Positions 1 to 12,600 of a DNA stretch of 64,000 bases are shown one piece after another (positions within the stretch are counted from its first letter, which is position 1; every line of letters begins with the position of its first letter). Source of the stretch: Clusia tigrina. Taxonomy: Eukaryota > Arthropoda > Insecta > Diptera > Clusiidae. Where the stretch lies: NCBI GenBank assembly GCA_920105625.2, contig OV050032.1, positions 105,384,542 to 105,448,541 of the forward strand. The letters are read 5' to 3'. Under the pieces are notes generated by a model, which was given only the letters and a program-made list of their open reading frames with translations, was not told the origin of the DNA and made no database searches. A program made the position numbers and the translations under genes.

Positions 1-16
1 GCTCGGGTACTTCATT

Positions 17-1939
17 GTTACAAAATTTCAAGGTTTTATGACGCTCCAGTAAAAAGTTACAAGCATTTGTATGTTGCAAACTTTGATAGGTGTAGGACAT
101 ACCGCATAGAAGTTAGGGCCATTTGAAGTTTTATCAGTGTTTGATTTGGGACTCAAGGGTAGCGTAGCTTTGAGCGATGGCTTAAATTGACAAGAGGCTC
201 GAGTACTTTATTGTTACAAAATTTCAAGGTTTTATGACGCTCCAGTAAAAAGTTACAAGCATTTGTATGTTGCAAACTTTGATAGGTGTAGGACGTACCG
301 TATAGAAGTTTGGGGCGTTTGAAGTTTTATCAGTGTTTGATTTGGGACTCTAGGGTAGCATAGCTTTGAGCGATAGCTTAAATTGACAAGAGGCTCGAGT
401 ACTTTATTGTTACAAAATTTCAAGGTTTTATGACGCTCCAGTAAAAAGTTACAAGCATTTGTATGTTGCAAACTTTGATAGGTGTAGGACGTACCGTATA
501 GAAGTTTGGGGCGTTTGAAGTTTTATCAGTGTTTGATTTGGGACTCTAGGGTAGCATAGCTTTGAGCGATAGCTTAAATTGACAAGAGGCTCGGGTACTT
601 TATTGTTACAAAATTTCAAGGTTTTATGACGCTCCAGTAAAAAGTTACAAGCATTTGTATGTTGCCAACTTTGATAGGTGTAGGACGTACCGTAGAGAAG
701 TTAGGGCCATTTGAGGTTTTATCAGTGTTTGATTTGGGACTCAAGGGTAGCATAGCTTTGAGCGAAGGCTTAAATTGAAAAGATGCTCGAGTACTTTATT
801 GTTAAAAAATTTCGAGGTTTTATGACGCTCCATTAAAAAGTTACAAGCATTTGTATGTTGCAAACTTTGATAGGTGTAGGACATACCGTATAGAAGTTAG
901 GGGCGTTTGAAGTTTTATCAGTGTTTGATTTGGGACTCAAGGGTAGCATAGCTTTGAGCGATGGCTGAAATTGACAAGATGCTCGAGTAATTTATTGTTA
1001 CAAAATTTCAAGGTTTTATGACGCTCCAGTAAAAAGTTACAAGCATTTGTATGTTGCAAACTTTGATAGGTGTAGGACATACCGTATAGAAGTTAGGGGC
1101 GTTTGAAGTTTTATCAGTGTTTGATTTGGGACTCAAGGGTAGCATAGCTTTGAGCGATGGCTTAAATTGACAAGAGGCTCGAGTACTTTATTGTTACAAA
1201 ATTTCAAGGTTTTATGACGCTCCAGTAAAAAGTTACAAGCATTTGTATGTTGCAAACTTTGATAGGTGTAGGACGTACCGTATAGAAGTTAGGGCCATTT
1301 AAAGTTTTATCAGTGTTTGATTTGGGACTCAAGGACAGCATAGCTTTGAGCGATAACTTAAATTGACAAGAGGCTCGAGTACTTTATTGTTACAAAATTT
1401 CAAGGTTTTATGACGCTCCAGTAAAAAGTTACAAGCATATGTATGTTGCAAACTTTGATAGGTGTAGGACGTACCGTAAAGAAGTTAAGGCCATTTGAAG
1501 TTTTATCTGTGTTTGATTTGGGACTCAAGGGTAGCATAGTTTTGAGCGATGGCTTAAATTGACAAGAGGCTAGAGTACTTTATTGTTACAAAATTTCAAG
1601 GTCTTATGACGCTCCAGTAAAAAGTTACAAGCATTTGTATGTTGCCAACTTTGATAGGCGTAGGACGTACCGTAGAGAAGTTAGGGCCATTTGAGGTTTT
1701 ATCAGTGTTTGATTTGGGACTCAAGGGTAGCATAGCTTTGAGCGAGGGCTTAAATTGACAAGATGCTCGAGTACTTTATTGTTACAAAATTTCAAGGTTT
1801 TATGACGCTCCAGTAAAAAGTTACAAGCATTTGTATGTTGCAAACTTTGATAGGTGTAGGACATACCGTATAGAAGTTAGGGGCGTTTGAAGATTTATCA
1901 GTGTTTGGTTTGGGACTCAAGGGTAGCATAGCTTTGAGC
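17..1939 (+). repeat. Segmental duplication, copy 1 (21-monomer offset)
   Basis: This stretch recurs at 4,133-6,055, exactly 4,116 bp (21 monomers) downstream. It carries the same ordered rare variants: GCGAAGGCTTAAATTGAAAA near 761, a TTAAAAAATTTC monomer near 810, ATGGCTGAAATTG near 960, AAGGACAGCATAG near 1,332, GCATATGTATG near 1,435, GGCTAGAGTAC near 1,569 and AAGGTCTTATGAC near 1,600. A few single-base differences separate the copies, for example at 244 versus 4,360, 811 versus 4,927 and 1,909 versus 6,025. The match ends at 1,940 versus 6,056. The window start cuts the region, so the true left end may lie just outside. Confidence 0.93.
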
Positions 1940-4132
1940 GATGGCTTAAATTGACAAGAGGCTCGGGTACTTCATTGTTACAAAATTTCAAGGTTTTATG
2001 ACGCTATAGTAAAAAGTTACAAGCATTTGTATGTTGCAAACTTTGATAGGTGTAGGACGTACCGTAAAGAAGTTAGGGGCGTTTGAAGTTTTATCAGTGT
2101 TTGATTTGGGACTCAAGGGTAGCATAGTTTTGAGCGATGGCTTAAATTGACAAGAGGCTCGGGTACTTTATTGTTACAAAATTTCAAGGTTTTATGACGC
2201 TCCAGTAAAAAGTTACAAGCATTTGTATGTTGCAAACTTTGATAGGTGTAGGACGTACCGTATAGAAGTTAGGGCCATTTGAAGTTTTATCAGTGTTTGA
2301 TTTTAGACTCAATGGTAGCATTGCTTTGAGCGATGGCTTAAATTGACAAGAGGCTCGGGTACTTCATTGTTACAAAATTTCAAGGTTTTATGACGCTATA
2401 GTAAAAAGTTACAAGCATTTGTATGTTGCAAACTTTGATAGGTGTAGGACGTACCGTAAAGAAGTTAGGGGCGTTTGAAGTTTTATCAGTGTTTGATTTG
2501 GGACTCAAGGGTAGCATAGTTTTGAGCGATGGCTTAAATTGACAAGAGGCTCGAGTACTTTATTGTTACAAAATTTCAAGGTTTTATGACGCACCAGTAA
2601 AAAGTTACAAGTATTTGTATGTTGCCAACTTTGTTAGGTGTAGGACGTACCGTAGAGAAGTTAAGGCCATTTGAATTTTTATCTGTGTTTGATTTGGGAC
2701 TCAAGGGTAGCATTGTTTTGAGCGATGGCTTAAATTGACAAGAGGCTAGAGTACTTTATTGTTACAAAATTTCAAGGTTTTATGACGCACCAGTAAAAAG
2801 TTACAAGTATTTGTATGTTGCCAACTTTGTTAGGTGTAGGACGTACCGTAGAGAAGTTAGGGCCATTTGAAGTTTTATCAGTGTTTGATTTGGGACTCAA
2901 GCGTAGCATAGCTTTGAGCGATAGCTTAAATTGACAAGAGGCTCGGGTACTTTATTGTTACAAAATTTCAAGGTTTTATGACGCTCCAGTAAAGAGTTAC
3001 AAGCATTTGTATGTTGCAAACTTTGATAGGTGTAGGACGTACCGTATAGAAGTTTGGGGCGTTTGAAGTTTTATCAGTGTTTGATTTGGGACTCTAGGGT
3101 AGCATAGCTTTGAGCGATAGCTTAAATTGACAAGAGGTTCGGGTACTTTATTGTTACAAAATTTCAAGGTTTTATGACGCTCCTGTAAAAAGTTACAAGC
3201 ATTTGTATGTTGCAAACTTTGATAGGTGTAGGACGTACCGTAAAGAAGTTAGGGGCGTTTGAAGTTTTATCAGTGTTTGATTTGTGACTCAATTGTAGCA
3301 TAGCTTTGAGCGATGGCTTAAATTGACAAGAGGCTCGGGTACTTCATTGTTACAAAATTTCAAGGTTTTATGACGCTCCAGTAAAAGGTTACAAGCATTT
3401 GTATGTTGCAAACTTTGATAGGTGTAGGACATACCGTATAGAAGTTAGGGCCACTTGAAGTTTTATCGGTGTTTGATGTGGGACTCAAGGGTAGCATAGC
3501 TTTGAGCGATGGCTTAAATTGACAAGAGGCTCGAGTACTTTATTGTTACAAAATTTCAAGGTTTTATGACGCTCCAGTAAAAAGTTACAAGCATTTGTAT
3601 GTTGCAAACTTTGATAGGTGTAGGACATACCGAATAGAAGTTAGGGCCACTTGAAGTTTTATCAGTGTTTGATTTGGGACTCTAGGGTAGCATAGCTTTG
3701 AGCGATAGCTTAAATTGACAAGAGGCTCGGGTACTTTATTGTTACAAAATTTCAAGGTTTTATGACGCTCCAGTAAAAAGTTACAAGCATTTGTATGTTG
3801 CAAACTTTGATAGGTGTAGGACGTACCGTAAAGAAGTTAGGGGCGTTTGTAGTTTTATCAGTGTTTGATTTGGGACTCAAGGGTAGCATAGCTTTGAGCG
3901 ATGGCTTAAATTGACAAGAGTCTCGGGTACTTTATTGTTACAAAATTTCAAGGTTTTATGGCGCTCCAGTAAAAAGTTACAAATATTTGTATGTTGCCAA
4001 CTTTGTTAGGTGTAGGACGTACCGTAGAGAAGTTAGGGCCATTGGAAGTTTTATCAGTGTTTGATTTGGGACTCAAGGATAGCATAGCTTTGAGCGATGG
4101 CTTAAATTGACAAGATGCTCGAGTACTTTATT
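1940..4132 (+). repeat. Satellite monomers between the 21-monomer duplicates
   Basis: About eleven monomers of ordinary 196-bp length. Local marks include ACGCTATAGTAAAAAG at about 2,004 and 2,396 (392 bp apart, a dimer echo), and ACGCACCAGTAAAAAG with GTATTTGTATGTTGCC at about 2,589 and 2,785 (adjacent near-identical monomers). ACTCTAGGG variants occur at about 3,090 and 3,680. I see no gene or foreign sequence. Confidence 0.9.
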
Positions 4133-6055
4133 GTTACAAAATTTCAAGGTTTTATGACGCTCCAGTAAAAAGTTACAAGCATTTGTATGTTGCAAACTTT
4201 GATAGGTGTAGGACATACCGCATAGAATTTAGGGCCATTTGAAGTTTTATCAGTGTTTGATTTGGGACTCAAGGGTAGCGTAGCTTTGAGCGATGGCTTA
4301 AATTGACAAGAGGCTCGAGTACTTTATTGTTACAAAATTTCAAGGTTTTATGACGCTCCAATAAAAAGTTACAAGCATTTGTATGTTGCAAACTTTGATA
4401 GGTGTAGGACGTACCGTATAGAAGTTTGGGGCGTTTGAAGTTTTATCAGTGTTTGATTTGGGACTCTAGGGTAGCATAGCTTTGAGCGATAGCTTAAATT
4501 GACAAGAGGCTCGAGTACTTTATTGTTACAAAATTTCAAGGTTTTATGACGCTCCAGTAAAAAGTTACAAGCATTTGTATGTTGCAAACTTTGATAGGTG
4601 TAGGACGTACCGTATAGAAGTTTGGGGCGTTTGAAGTTTTATCAGTGTTTGATTTGGGACTCTAGGGTAGCATAGCTTTGAGCGATAGCTTAAATTGACA
4701 AGAGGCTCGGGTACTTTATTGTTACAAAATTTCAAGGTTTTATGACGCTCCAGTAAAAAGTTACAAGCATTTGTATGTTGCCAACTTTGATAGGTGTAGG
4801 ACGTACCGTAGAGAAGTTAGGGCCATTTGAGGTTTTATCAGTGTTTGATTTGGGACTCAAGGGTAGCATAGCTTTGAGCGAAGGCTTAAATTGAAAAGAT
4901 GCTCGAGTACTTTATTGTTAAAAAATTTCAAGGTTTTATGACGCTCCATTAAAAAGTTACAAGCATTTGTATGTTGCAAACTTTGATAGGTGTAGGACAT
5001 ACCGTATAGAAGTTAGGGGCGTTTGAAGTTTTATCAGTGTTTGATTTGGGACTCAAGGGTAGCATAGCTTTGAGCGATGGCTGAAATTGACAAGATGCTC
5101 GAGTAATTTATTGTTACAAAATTTCAAGGTTTTATGACGCTCCAGTAAAAAGTTACAAGCATTTGTATGTTGCAAACTTTGATAGGTGTAGGACATACCG
5201 TATAGAAGTTAGGGGCGTTTGAAGTTTTATCAGTGTTTGATTTGGGACTCAAGGGTAGCATAGCTTTGAGCGATGGCTTAAATTGACAAGAGGCTCGAGT
5301 ACTTTATTGTTACAAAATTTCAAGGTTTTATGACGCTCCAGTAAAAAGTTACAAGCATTTGTATGTTGCAAACTTTGATAGGTGTAGGACGTACCGTATA
5401 GAAGTTAGGGCCATTTAAAGTTTTATCAGTGTTTGATTTGGGACTCAAGGACAGCATAGCTTTGAGCGATAACTTAAATTGACAAGAGGCTCGAGTACTT
5501 TATTGTTACAAAATTTCAAGGTTTTATGACGCTCCAGTAAAAAGTTACAAGCATATGTATGTTGCAAACTTTGATAGGTGTAGGACGTACCGTAAAGAAG
5601 TTAAGGCCATTTGAAGTTTTATCTGTGTTTGATTTGGGACTCAAGGGTAGCATAGTTTTGAGCGATGGCTTAAATTGACAAGAGGCTAGAGTACTTTATT
5701 GTTACAAAATTTCAAGGTCTTATGACGCTCCAGTAAAAAGTTACAAGCATTTGTATGTTGCCAACTTTGATAGGCGTAGGACGTACCGTAGAGAAGTTAG
5801 GGCCATTTGAGGTTTTATCAGTGTTTGATTTGGGACTCAAGGGTAGCATAGCTTTGAGCGAGGGCTTAAATTGACAAGATGCTCGAGTACTTTATTGTTA
5901 CAAAATTTCAAGGTTTTATGACGCTCCAGTAAAAAGTTACAAGCATTTGTATGTTGCAAACTTTGATAGGTGTAGGACATACCGTATAGAAGTTAGGGGC
6001 GTTTGAAGATTTATCAGTGTTTGATTTGGGACTCAAGGGTAGCATAGCTTTGAGC
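4133..6055 (+). repeat. Segmental duplication, copy 2 (21-monomer offset)
   Basis: This is the partner of 17-1,939, with the same succession of private variants in the same order. Unlike copy 1, it has AGAATTTAGGG near 4,227 and CCAATAAAAAG near 4,358. Its 3' part, from the GCGAAGGC monomer near 4,878 onward, is also shared with blocks starting near 7,230 and 8,994. It therefore belongs to a wider network of copies. Confidence 0.93.
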
Positions 6056-6059
6056 AATG

Positions 6060-7455
6060 GCTGAAATTGACAAGATGCTCGAGTAATTTATTGTTACAAA
6101 ATTTCAAGGTTTTAGGACGCTCCAGTAAAAAGTTACAAGCATTTGTATGTTGCAAACTTTGATAAGTGTAGGACGTACCGTATAGAAGTTAGGGCCATTT
6201 GAAGTTTTATCAGTATTTGATTTGGGACTCAAGGGCAGCTTAGCTTTGAGCGATAACTTAAATTGACAAGAGGCTCGAGTACTTTATTGTTACAAAATTT
6301 CAAGGTTTTATGACGCTCCAGTAAAAAGATACAAGCATTTGTATGTTGCAAACTTTGATAGGTGTAGGACATACCGTATAGAAGTTAGGGGCGTTTGAAG
6401 CTATATCAGTGTTTGATTTGGGACTCTAGGGTAGCATAACTTTGAGCCATGGTTTAAATTGACAAGAGGCTCGGGTACTTCATTGTTACAAAATTTCAAG
6501 GTTTTATGACGCTCCAGTAAAAAGTTACAAGCATTTGAATGTTGCCAACTTTGATAGATGTAGGACGTACCGTATAGAAGTTAGAGCCATTTGAAGTTTT
6601 ATCAGTGTTTGATTTGGGACTCTAGGGTAGCATAGCTTTGAGCGATAGCTTAAAATTACAAGAGGCTCGAGTACTTTATTGTTACAAAATTTCAAGGTTT
6701 TATGACGCTCCAGTAAAAAGTTACAAGCATTTGAATGTTGCAAACTTTGATAGGTGTAGGACGTACCGTATAGAAGTTAGGGCCATTTGAAGTTTTATCA
6801 GTGTTTGATTTGGGACTCAAGCGTAGCATAGCTTTGAGCGATAGCTTAAATTGACAAGAGGCTCGGGTACTTTATTGTTACAAAATTCCAAGGTTTTAGG
6901 ACGCTCCAGTAAAAAGTTACAAGCATTTGTATGTTGCAAACTTTGATAGGTGTAGGACGTACCGTAAAGAAGTTAGGGCCATTTGAAGTTTTATCAGTGT
7001 TTGATTTGGGACTCTAGGGTAGCATAGTTTTGAGCGATGGCTTAAATTGACAAGAGGCTCGAGTACTTTATTGTCACAAAATTTCAAGGTTTTATGACGC
7101 TCCAGTAAAAAGTTACAAGCATTTGTATGTTGCAAACTTTGATAGGTGTAGGACATACCGCATAGAAGTTAGGGCCATTTGAAGTTTTATCAGTGTTTGA
7201 TTTGGGACTCTAGGGTAGCATAGCTTTGAGCGAAGGCTTAAATTGAAAAGATGCTCGAGTACTTTATTGTTAAAAAATTTCAAGGTTTTATGACGCTCCA
7301 TTAAAAAGTTACAAGCATTTGTATGTTGCAAACTTTGATAGGTGTAGGACATACCGTATAGAAGTTAGGGGCGTTTGAAGTTTTATCAGTGTTTGATTTG
7401 GGACTCAAGGGTAGCATAGCTTTGAGCGATGGCTGAAATTGACAAGATGCTCGAG
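6060..7455 (+). repeat. Nine-monomer duplication, copy 1
   Basis: This stretch matches 7,824-9,219 at a 1,764-bp (9-monomer) offset. Shared marks are TTTTAGGACGCTCC near 6,112, TATTTGATTTGGG near 6,213, TTGAGCCATGGTTTAAAT near 6,442, the first T20A/A28C monomers (TTTGAATGTTGCC) near 6,535, and GCTTAAAATTACAAG near 6,645. The segment 7,213-7,455 is a shortened form of the GCGAAGGC block. From that marker to GTCTTATG is 251 bp here but 839 bp in the copy at 4,878, so three monomers are missing. Confidence 0.9.
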
Positions 7456-7823
7456 TACTTTATTGTTACAAAATTTCAAGGTCTTATGACGCTCCAGTAA
7501 AAAGTTACAAGCATTTGTATGTTGCCAACTTTGATAGGCGTAGGACGTACCGTAGAGAAGTTAGGGCCATTTGAGGTTTTATCAGTGTTTGATTTGGGAC
7601 TCAAGGGTAGCATAGCTTTGAGCGAGGGCTTAAATTGACAAGATGCTCGAGTACTTTATTGTTACAAAATTTCAAGGTTTTATGACGCTCCAGTAAAAAG
7701 TTACAAGCATTTGTATGTTGCAAACTTTGATAGGTGTAGGACATACCGTATAGAAGTTAGGGGCGTTTGAAGATTTATCAGTGTTTGATTTGGGACTCAA
7801 GGGTAGCATAGCTTTGAGCGATG

Positions 7824-9219
7824 GCTGAAATTGACAAGATGCTCGAGTAATTTATTGTTACAAAATTTCAAGGTTTTAGGACGCTCCAGTAAAAAGTTAC
7901 AAGCATTTGTATGTTGCAAACTTTGATAAGTGTAGGACGTACCGTATAGAAGTTAGGGCCATTTGAAGTTTTATCAGTATTTGATTTGGGACTCAAGGGC
8001 AGCTTAGCTTTGAGCGATAACTTAAATTGACAAGAGGCTCGAGTACTTTATTGTTACAAAATTTCAAGGTTTTATGACGCTCCAGTAAAAAGATACAAGC
8101 ATTTGTATGTTGCAAACTTTGATAGGTGTAGGACATACCGTATAGAAGTTAGGGGCGTTTGAAGCTATATCAGTGTTTGATTTGGGACTCTAGGGTAGCA
8201 TAACTTTGAGCCATGGTTTAAATTCACAAGAGGCTCGGGTACTTCATTGTTACAAAATTTCAAGGTTTTATGACGCTCCAGTAAAAAGTTACAAGCATTT
8301 GAATGTTGCCAACTTTGATAGATGTAGGACGTACCGTATAGAAGTTAGAGCCATTTGAAGTTTTATCAGTGTTTGATTTGGGACTCTAGGGTAGCATAGC
8401 TTTGAGCGATAGCTTAAAATTACAAGAGGCTCGAGTACTTTATTGTTACAAAATTTCAAGGTTTTATGACGCTCCAGTAAAAAGTTACATGCATTTGAAT
8501 GTTGCAAACTTTGATAGGTGTAGGACGTACCGTATAGAAGTTAGGGCCATTTGAAGTTTTATCAGTGTTTGATTTGGGACTCAAGCGTAGCATAGCTTTG
8601 AGTGATAGCTTAAATTGACAAGAGGCTCGGGTACTTTATTGTTACAAAATTTCAAGGTTTTAGGACGCTCCAGTAAAAAGTTACAAGCATTTGTATGTTG
8701 CAAACTTTGATAGGTGTAGGACGTACCGTAAAGAAGTTAGGGCCATTTGAAGTTTTATCAGTGTTTGATTTGGGACTCTAGGGTAGCATAGTTTTGAGCG
8801 ATGGCTTAAATTGACAAGAGGCTCGAGTACTTTATTGTCACAAAATTTCAAGGTTTTATGACGCTCCAGTAAAAAGTTACAAGCATTTGTATGTTGCAAA
8901 CTTTGATAGGTGTAGGACATACCGCATAGAAGTTAGGGCCATTTGAAGTTTTATCAGTGTTTGATTTGGGACTCTAGGGTAGCATAGCTTTGAGCGAAGG
9001 CTTAAATTGAAAAGATGCTCGAGTACTTTATTGTTAAAAAATTTCAAGGTTTTATGACGCTCCATTAAAAAGTTACAAGCATTTGTATGTTGCAAACTTT
9101 GATAGGTGTAGGACATACCGTATAGAAGTTAGGGGCGTTTGAAGTTTTATCAGTGTTTGATTTGGGACTCAAGGGTAGCATAGCTTTGAGCGATGGCTGA
9201 AATTGACAAGATGCTCGAG
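7824..9219 (+). repeat. Nine-monomer duplication, copy 2
   Basis: Partner of 6,060-7,455 at 1,764 bp. Single-base differences include AAATTCACAAG near 8,221 and TACATGCATTTG near 8,487. Beyond 9,219 the array continues with the full GCGAAGGC block, including GCATATGTATG near 9,667 and GGTCTTATGAC near 9,831, equivalent to the block from 4,878. This copy did not lose the three monomers missing from copy 1. A third related stretch begins near 10,170. Confidence 0.9.
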
Positions 9220-9654
9220 TAATTTATTGTTACAAAATTTCAAGGTTTTATGACGCTCCAGTAAAAAGTTACAAGCATTTGTATGTTGCAAACTTTGATA
9301 GGTGTAGGACATACCGTATAGAAGTTAGGGGCGTTTGAAGTTTTATCAGTGTTTGATTTGGGACTCAAGGGTAGCATAGCTTTGAGCGATGGCTTAAATT
9401 GACAAGAGGCTCGAGTACTTTATTGTTACAAAATTTCAAGGTTTTATGACGCTCCAGTAAAAAGTTACAAGCATTTGTATGTTGCAAACTTTGATAGGTG
9501 TAGGACGTACCGTATAGAAGTTAGGGCCATTTAAAGTTTTATCAGTGTTTGATTTGGGACTCAAGGACAGCATAGCTTTGAGCGATAACTTAAATTGACA
9601 AGAGGCTCGAGTACTTTATTGTTACAAAATTTCAAGGTTTTATGACGCTCCAGT

Positions 9655-12600
9655 AAAAGTTACAAGCATATGTATGTTGCAAACTTTGATAGGTGTAGGA
9701 CGTACCGTAAAGAAGTTAAGGCCATTTGAAGTTTTATCTGTGTTTGATTTGGGACTCAAGGGTAGCATAGTTTTGAGCGATGGCTTAAATTGACAAGAGG
9801 CTAGAGTACTTTATTGTTACAAAATTTCAAGGTCTTATGACGCTCCAGTAAAAGGTTACAAGCATTTGTATGTTGCCAACTTTGATAGGCGTAGGACGTA
9901 CCGTAGAGAAGTTAGGGCCATTTGAGGTTTTATCAGTGTTTGATTTGGGACTCAAGGGTAGCATAGCTTTGAGCGAGGGCTTAAATTGACAAAATGCTCG
10001 AGTACTTTATTGTTACAAAATTTCAAGGTTTTATGACGCTCCAGTAAAAAGTTACAAGCATTTGTATGTTCCAAACTTTGATAGGTGTAGGACATACCGT
10101 ATAGAAGTTAGGGGCGTTTGAAGATTTATCAGTGTTTGATTTGGGACTCAAGGGTAGCATAGCTTTGAGCGATGGCTAAAATTGACAAGATGCTCGAGTA
10201 ATTTATTGTTACAAAATTTCAAGGTTTTAGGACGCTCCAGTAAAAAGTTACAAGCATTTGTATGTTGCAAACTTTGATAAGTGTAGGACGTACCGTATAG
10301 AAGTTAGGGCCATTTGAAGTTTTATCAGTGTTTGATTTGCGACTCAAGGGCAGCTTAGCTTTGAGCGATAACTTAAATTGACAAGAGGCTCGAGTACTTT
10401 ATTGTTACAAAATTTCAAGGTTTTATGACGCTCCAGTAAAAAGATACAAGCATTTGTATGTTGCAAACTTTGATAGGTGTAGGACATACCGTATAGAAGT
10501 TAGGGGCGTTTGAAGTTATATCAGTGTTTGATTTGGGGCTCTAGGGTAGCATAACTTTGAGCCATGGTTTAAATTGACAAGAGGCTCGGGTACTTCATTG
10601 TTACAAAATTTCAAGGTTTTATGACGCTCCAGTAAAAAGTTACAAGCATTTGAATGTTGCCAACTTTGATAGATGTAGGACGTACCATATAGAAGTTAGA
10701 GCCATTTGAAGTTTTATCAGTGTTTGATTTGGGACTCTAGGGTAGCATAGCTTTGAGCGGTAGCTTAAAATTACAAGAGGCTCGAGTACTTTATTGTTAC
10801 AAAATTTCAAGGTTTTATGACGCTCCAGTAAAAAGTTACAAGCATTTGAATGTTGCAAACTTTGATAGGTGTAGGACGTACCGTATAGAAGTTAGGGCCA
10901 TTTGAAGTTTTATCAGTGTTTGATTTGGGACTCAAGCGTAGCATAGCTTTGAGCGATAGCTTAAATTGACAAGAGGCTCGGGTACTTTATTGTTACAAAA
11001 TTTCAAGGTTTTATGACGCTCCAGTAAAAAGTTACAAGCATTTGTATGTTGCAAACTTTGATAGGTGTCGGATGTACCGTAAAGAAGTTAGGGGCGTTTG
11101 AAGTTTTATCAGTGTTTGATTTGCGTCTCTAGGGTAGCATAGCTTTGAGCGATGGCTTAAATTGACAAGAGGCTCGGGTACTTTATTGTTACAAAATTTC
11201 AAGGTTTTATGACGCTCCAGTAAAAAGTTACAAGCATTTGTATGTTGCAAACTTTGATAGGTGTAGGACGTACCGTATAGAAGTTAGGGCCATTTGAAGT
11301 TTTATCAGTGTTTGATTTGGGACTCAAGGGTAGCATAGCTTGGAGCGAAGGCTTAAATTGACAAGATGCTCGAGTACTTTATTGTTACAAAATTTCAAGG
11401 TTTTATGACGCTCCAGTAAAAAGTTACAAGCATTTGTATGTTGCAAACTTTGATAGGTGTAGGACATACCGTATAGAAGTTAGGGGCGTTTGAAGTTTTA
11501 TCAGTGTTTGATTTGGGACTCAAGGGCAGCATAGCTTTGAGCGATAACTTAAATTGACAAGAGACTCGAGTACTTTATTGTTACAAAATTTCAAGGTTTT
11601 ATGATGCTCCAGTAAAAAGATACAAGCATTTGTATGTTGCAAACTTTGATAGGTGTAGGACGTACCGTATAGAAGTTAGGGCCATTTGAAGTTTTATCAG
11701 TGTTTGATTTGGGACTCTAGGGTAGCATAGTTTTGAGCGATGGCTTAAATTGACAAGAGGCTCGAGTACTTTATTGTCACAAAATTTCAAGGTTTTATGA
11801 CGCTCCAGTAAAAAGTTACAAGCATTTGTATGTTGCAAACTTTGATAGGTGTAGGACGTACCGTATAGAAGTTAGGGCCATTTGAAGTTTTATCAGTGTT
11901 TGATTTGGGACTCAAGGGTAGCATAGCTTGGAGCGAAGGCTTAAATTGACAAGATGCTCGAGTACTTTATTGTTACAAAATTTCAAGGTTTTATGACGCT
12001 CCAGTAAAAAGTTACAAGCATTTGTATGTTGCAAACTTTGATAGGTGTAGGACATACCGTATAGAAGTTAGGGGCGTTTGAAGTTTTATCAGTGTTTGAT
12101 TTGGGACTCAAGGGTAGCATAGCTTTGAGCGATGGCTGAAATTGACAAGATACTCGAGTAATTTATTGTTACAAAATTTCAAGGTTTTAGGACGCTCCAG
12201 TAAAAAGTTACAAGCATTTGTATGTTGCAAACTTTGATAGGTGTAGGACGTACCGTATAGAAGTTAGGGCCATTTGAAGTTTTATCAGTGTTTGATTTGG
12301 GACTCAAGGGCAGCATAGCTTTGAGCGATAACTTAAATTGACAAGAGACTCGAGTACTTTATTGTTACAAAATTTCAAGATTTTATGACGCTCGAGTAAA
12401 AAGATACAAGCATTTGTATGTTGCAAATTTTGATAGGTGTAGGACGTACCGTAAAGAAGTTAGGGGCGTTTGAAGTTTTATCATTGTTTGATTTGGGACT
12501 CTAGGGTAGCATAGCTTTGAGCGATATCTTAAATTGACAAGAGGCTCGAGTACTTTATTGTTACAAAATTTCAAGGTTTTAGGACGCTCCAGTAAAAAGT

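Larger units (their letters stand above)
1..9654 (+). repeat. Satellite segment in perfect 196-bp register
   Basis: The landmark A-run falls at 51+196k from 51 to 9,655 with no net length change over 49 consecutive monomers. Only substitutions separate the copies. The first indel is a lost A at 9,655, which gives AAAAGTTAC. Later registers, as landmark mod 196, are: 50 from 9,850; 49 from 14,357; 48 from 16,120; 47 from 17,491; 45 from 19,057; 44 from 21,016; 43 from 21,995; 33 from 23,749; 28 from 24,724. These let a reader place every monomer in the first 26 kb. Confidence 0.95.
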
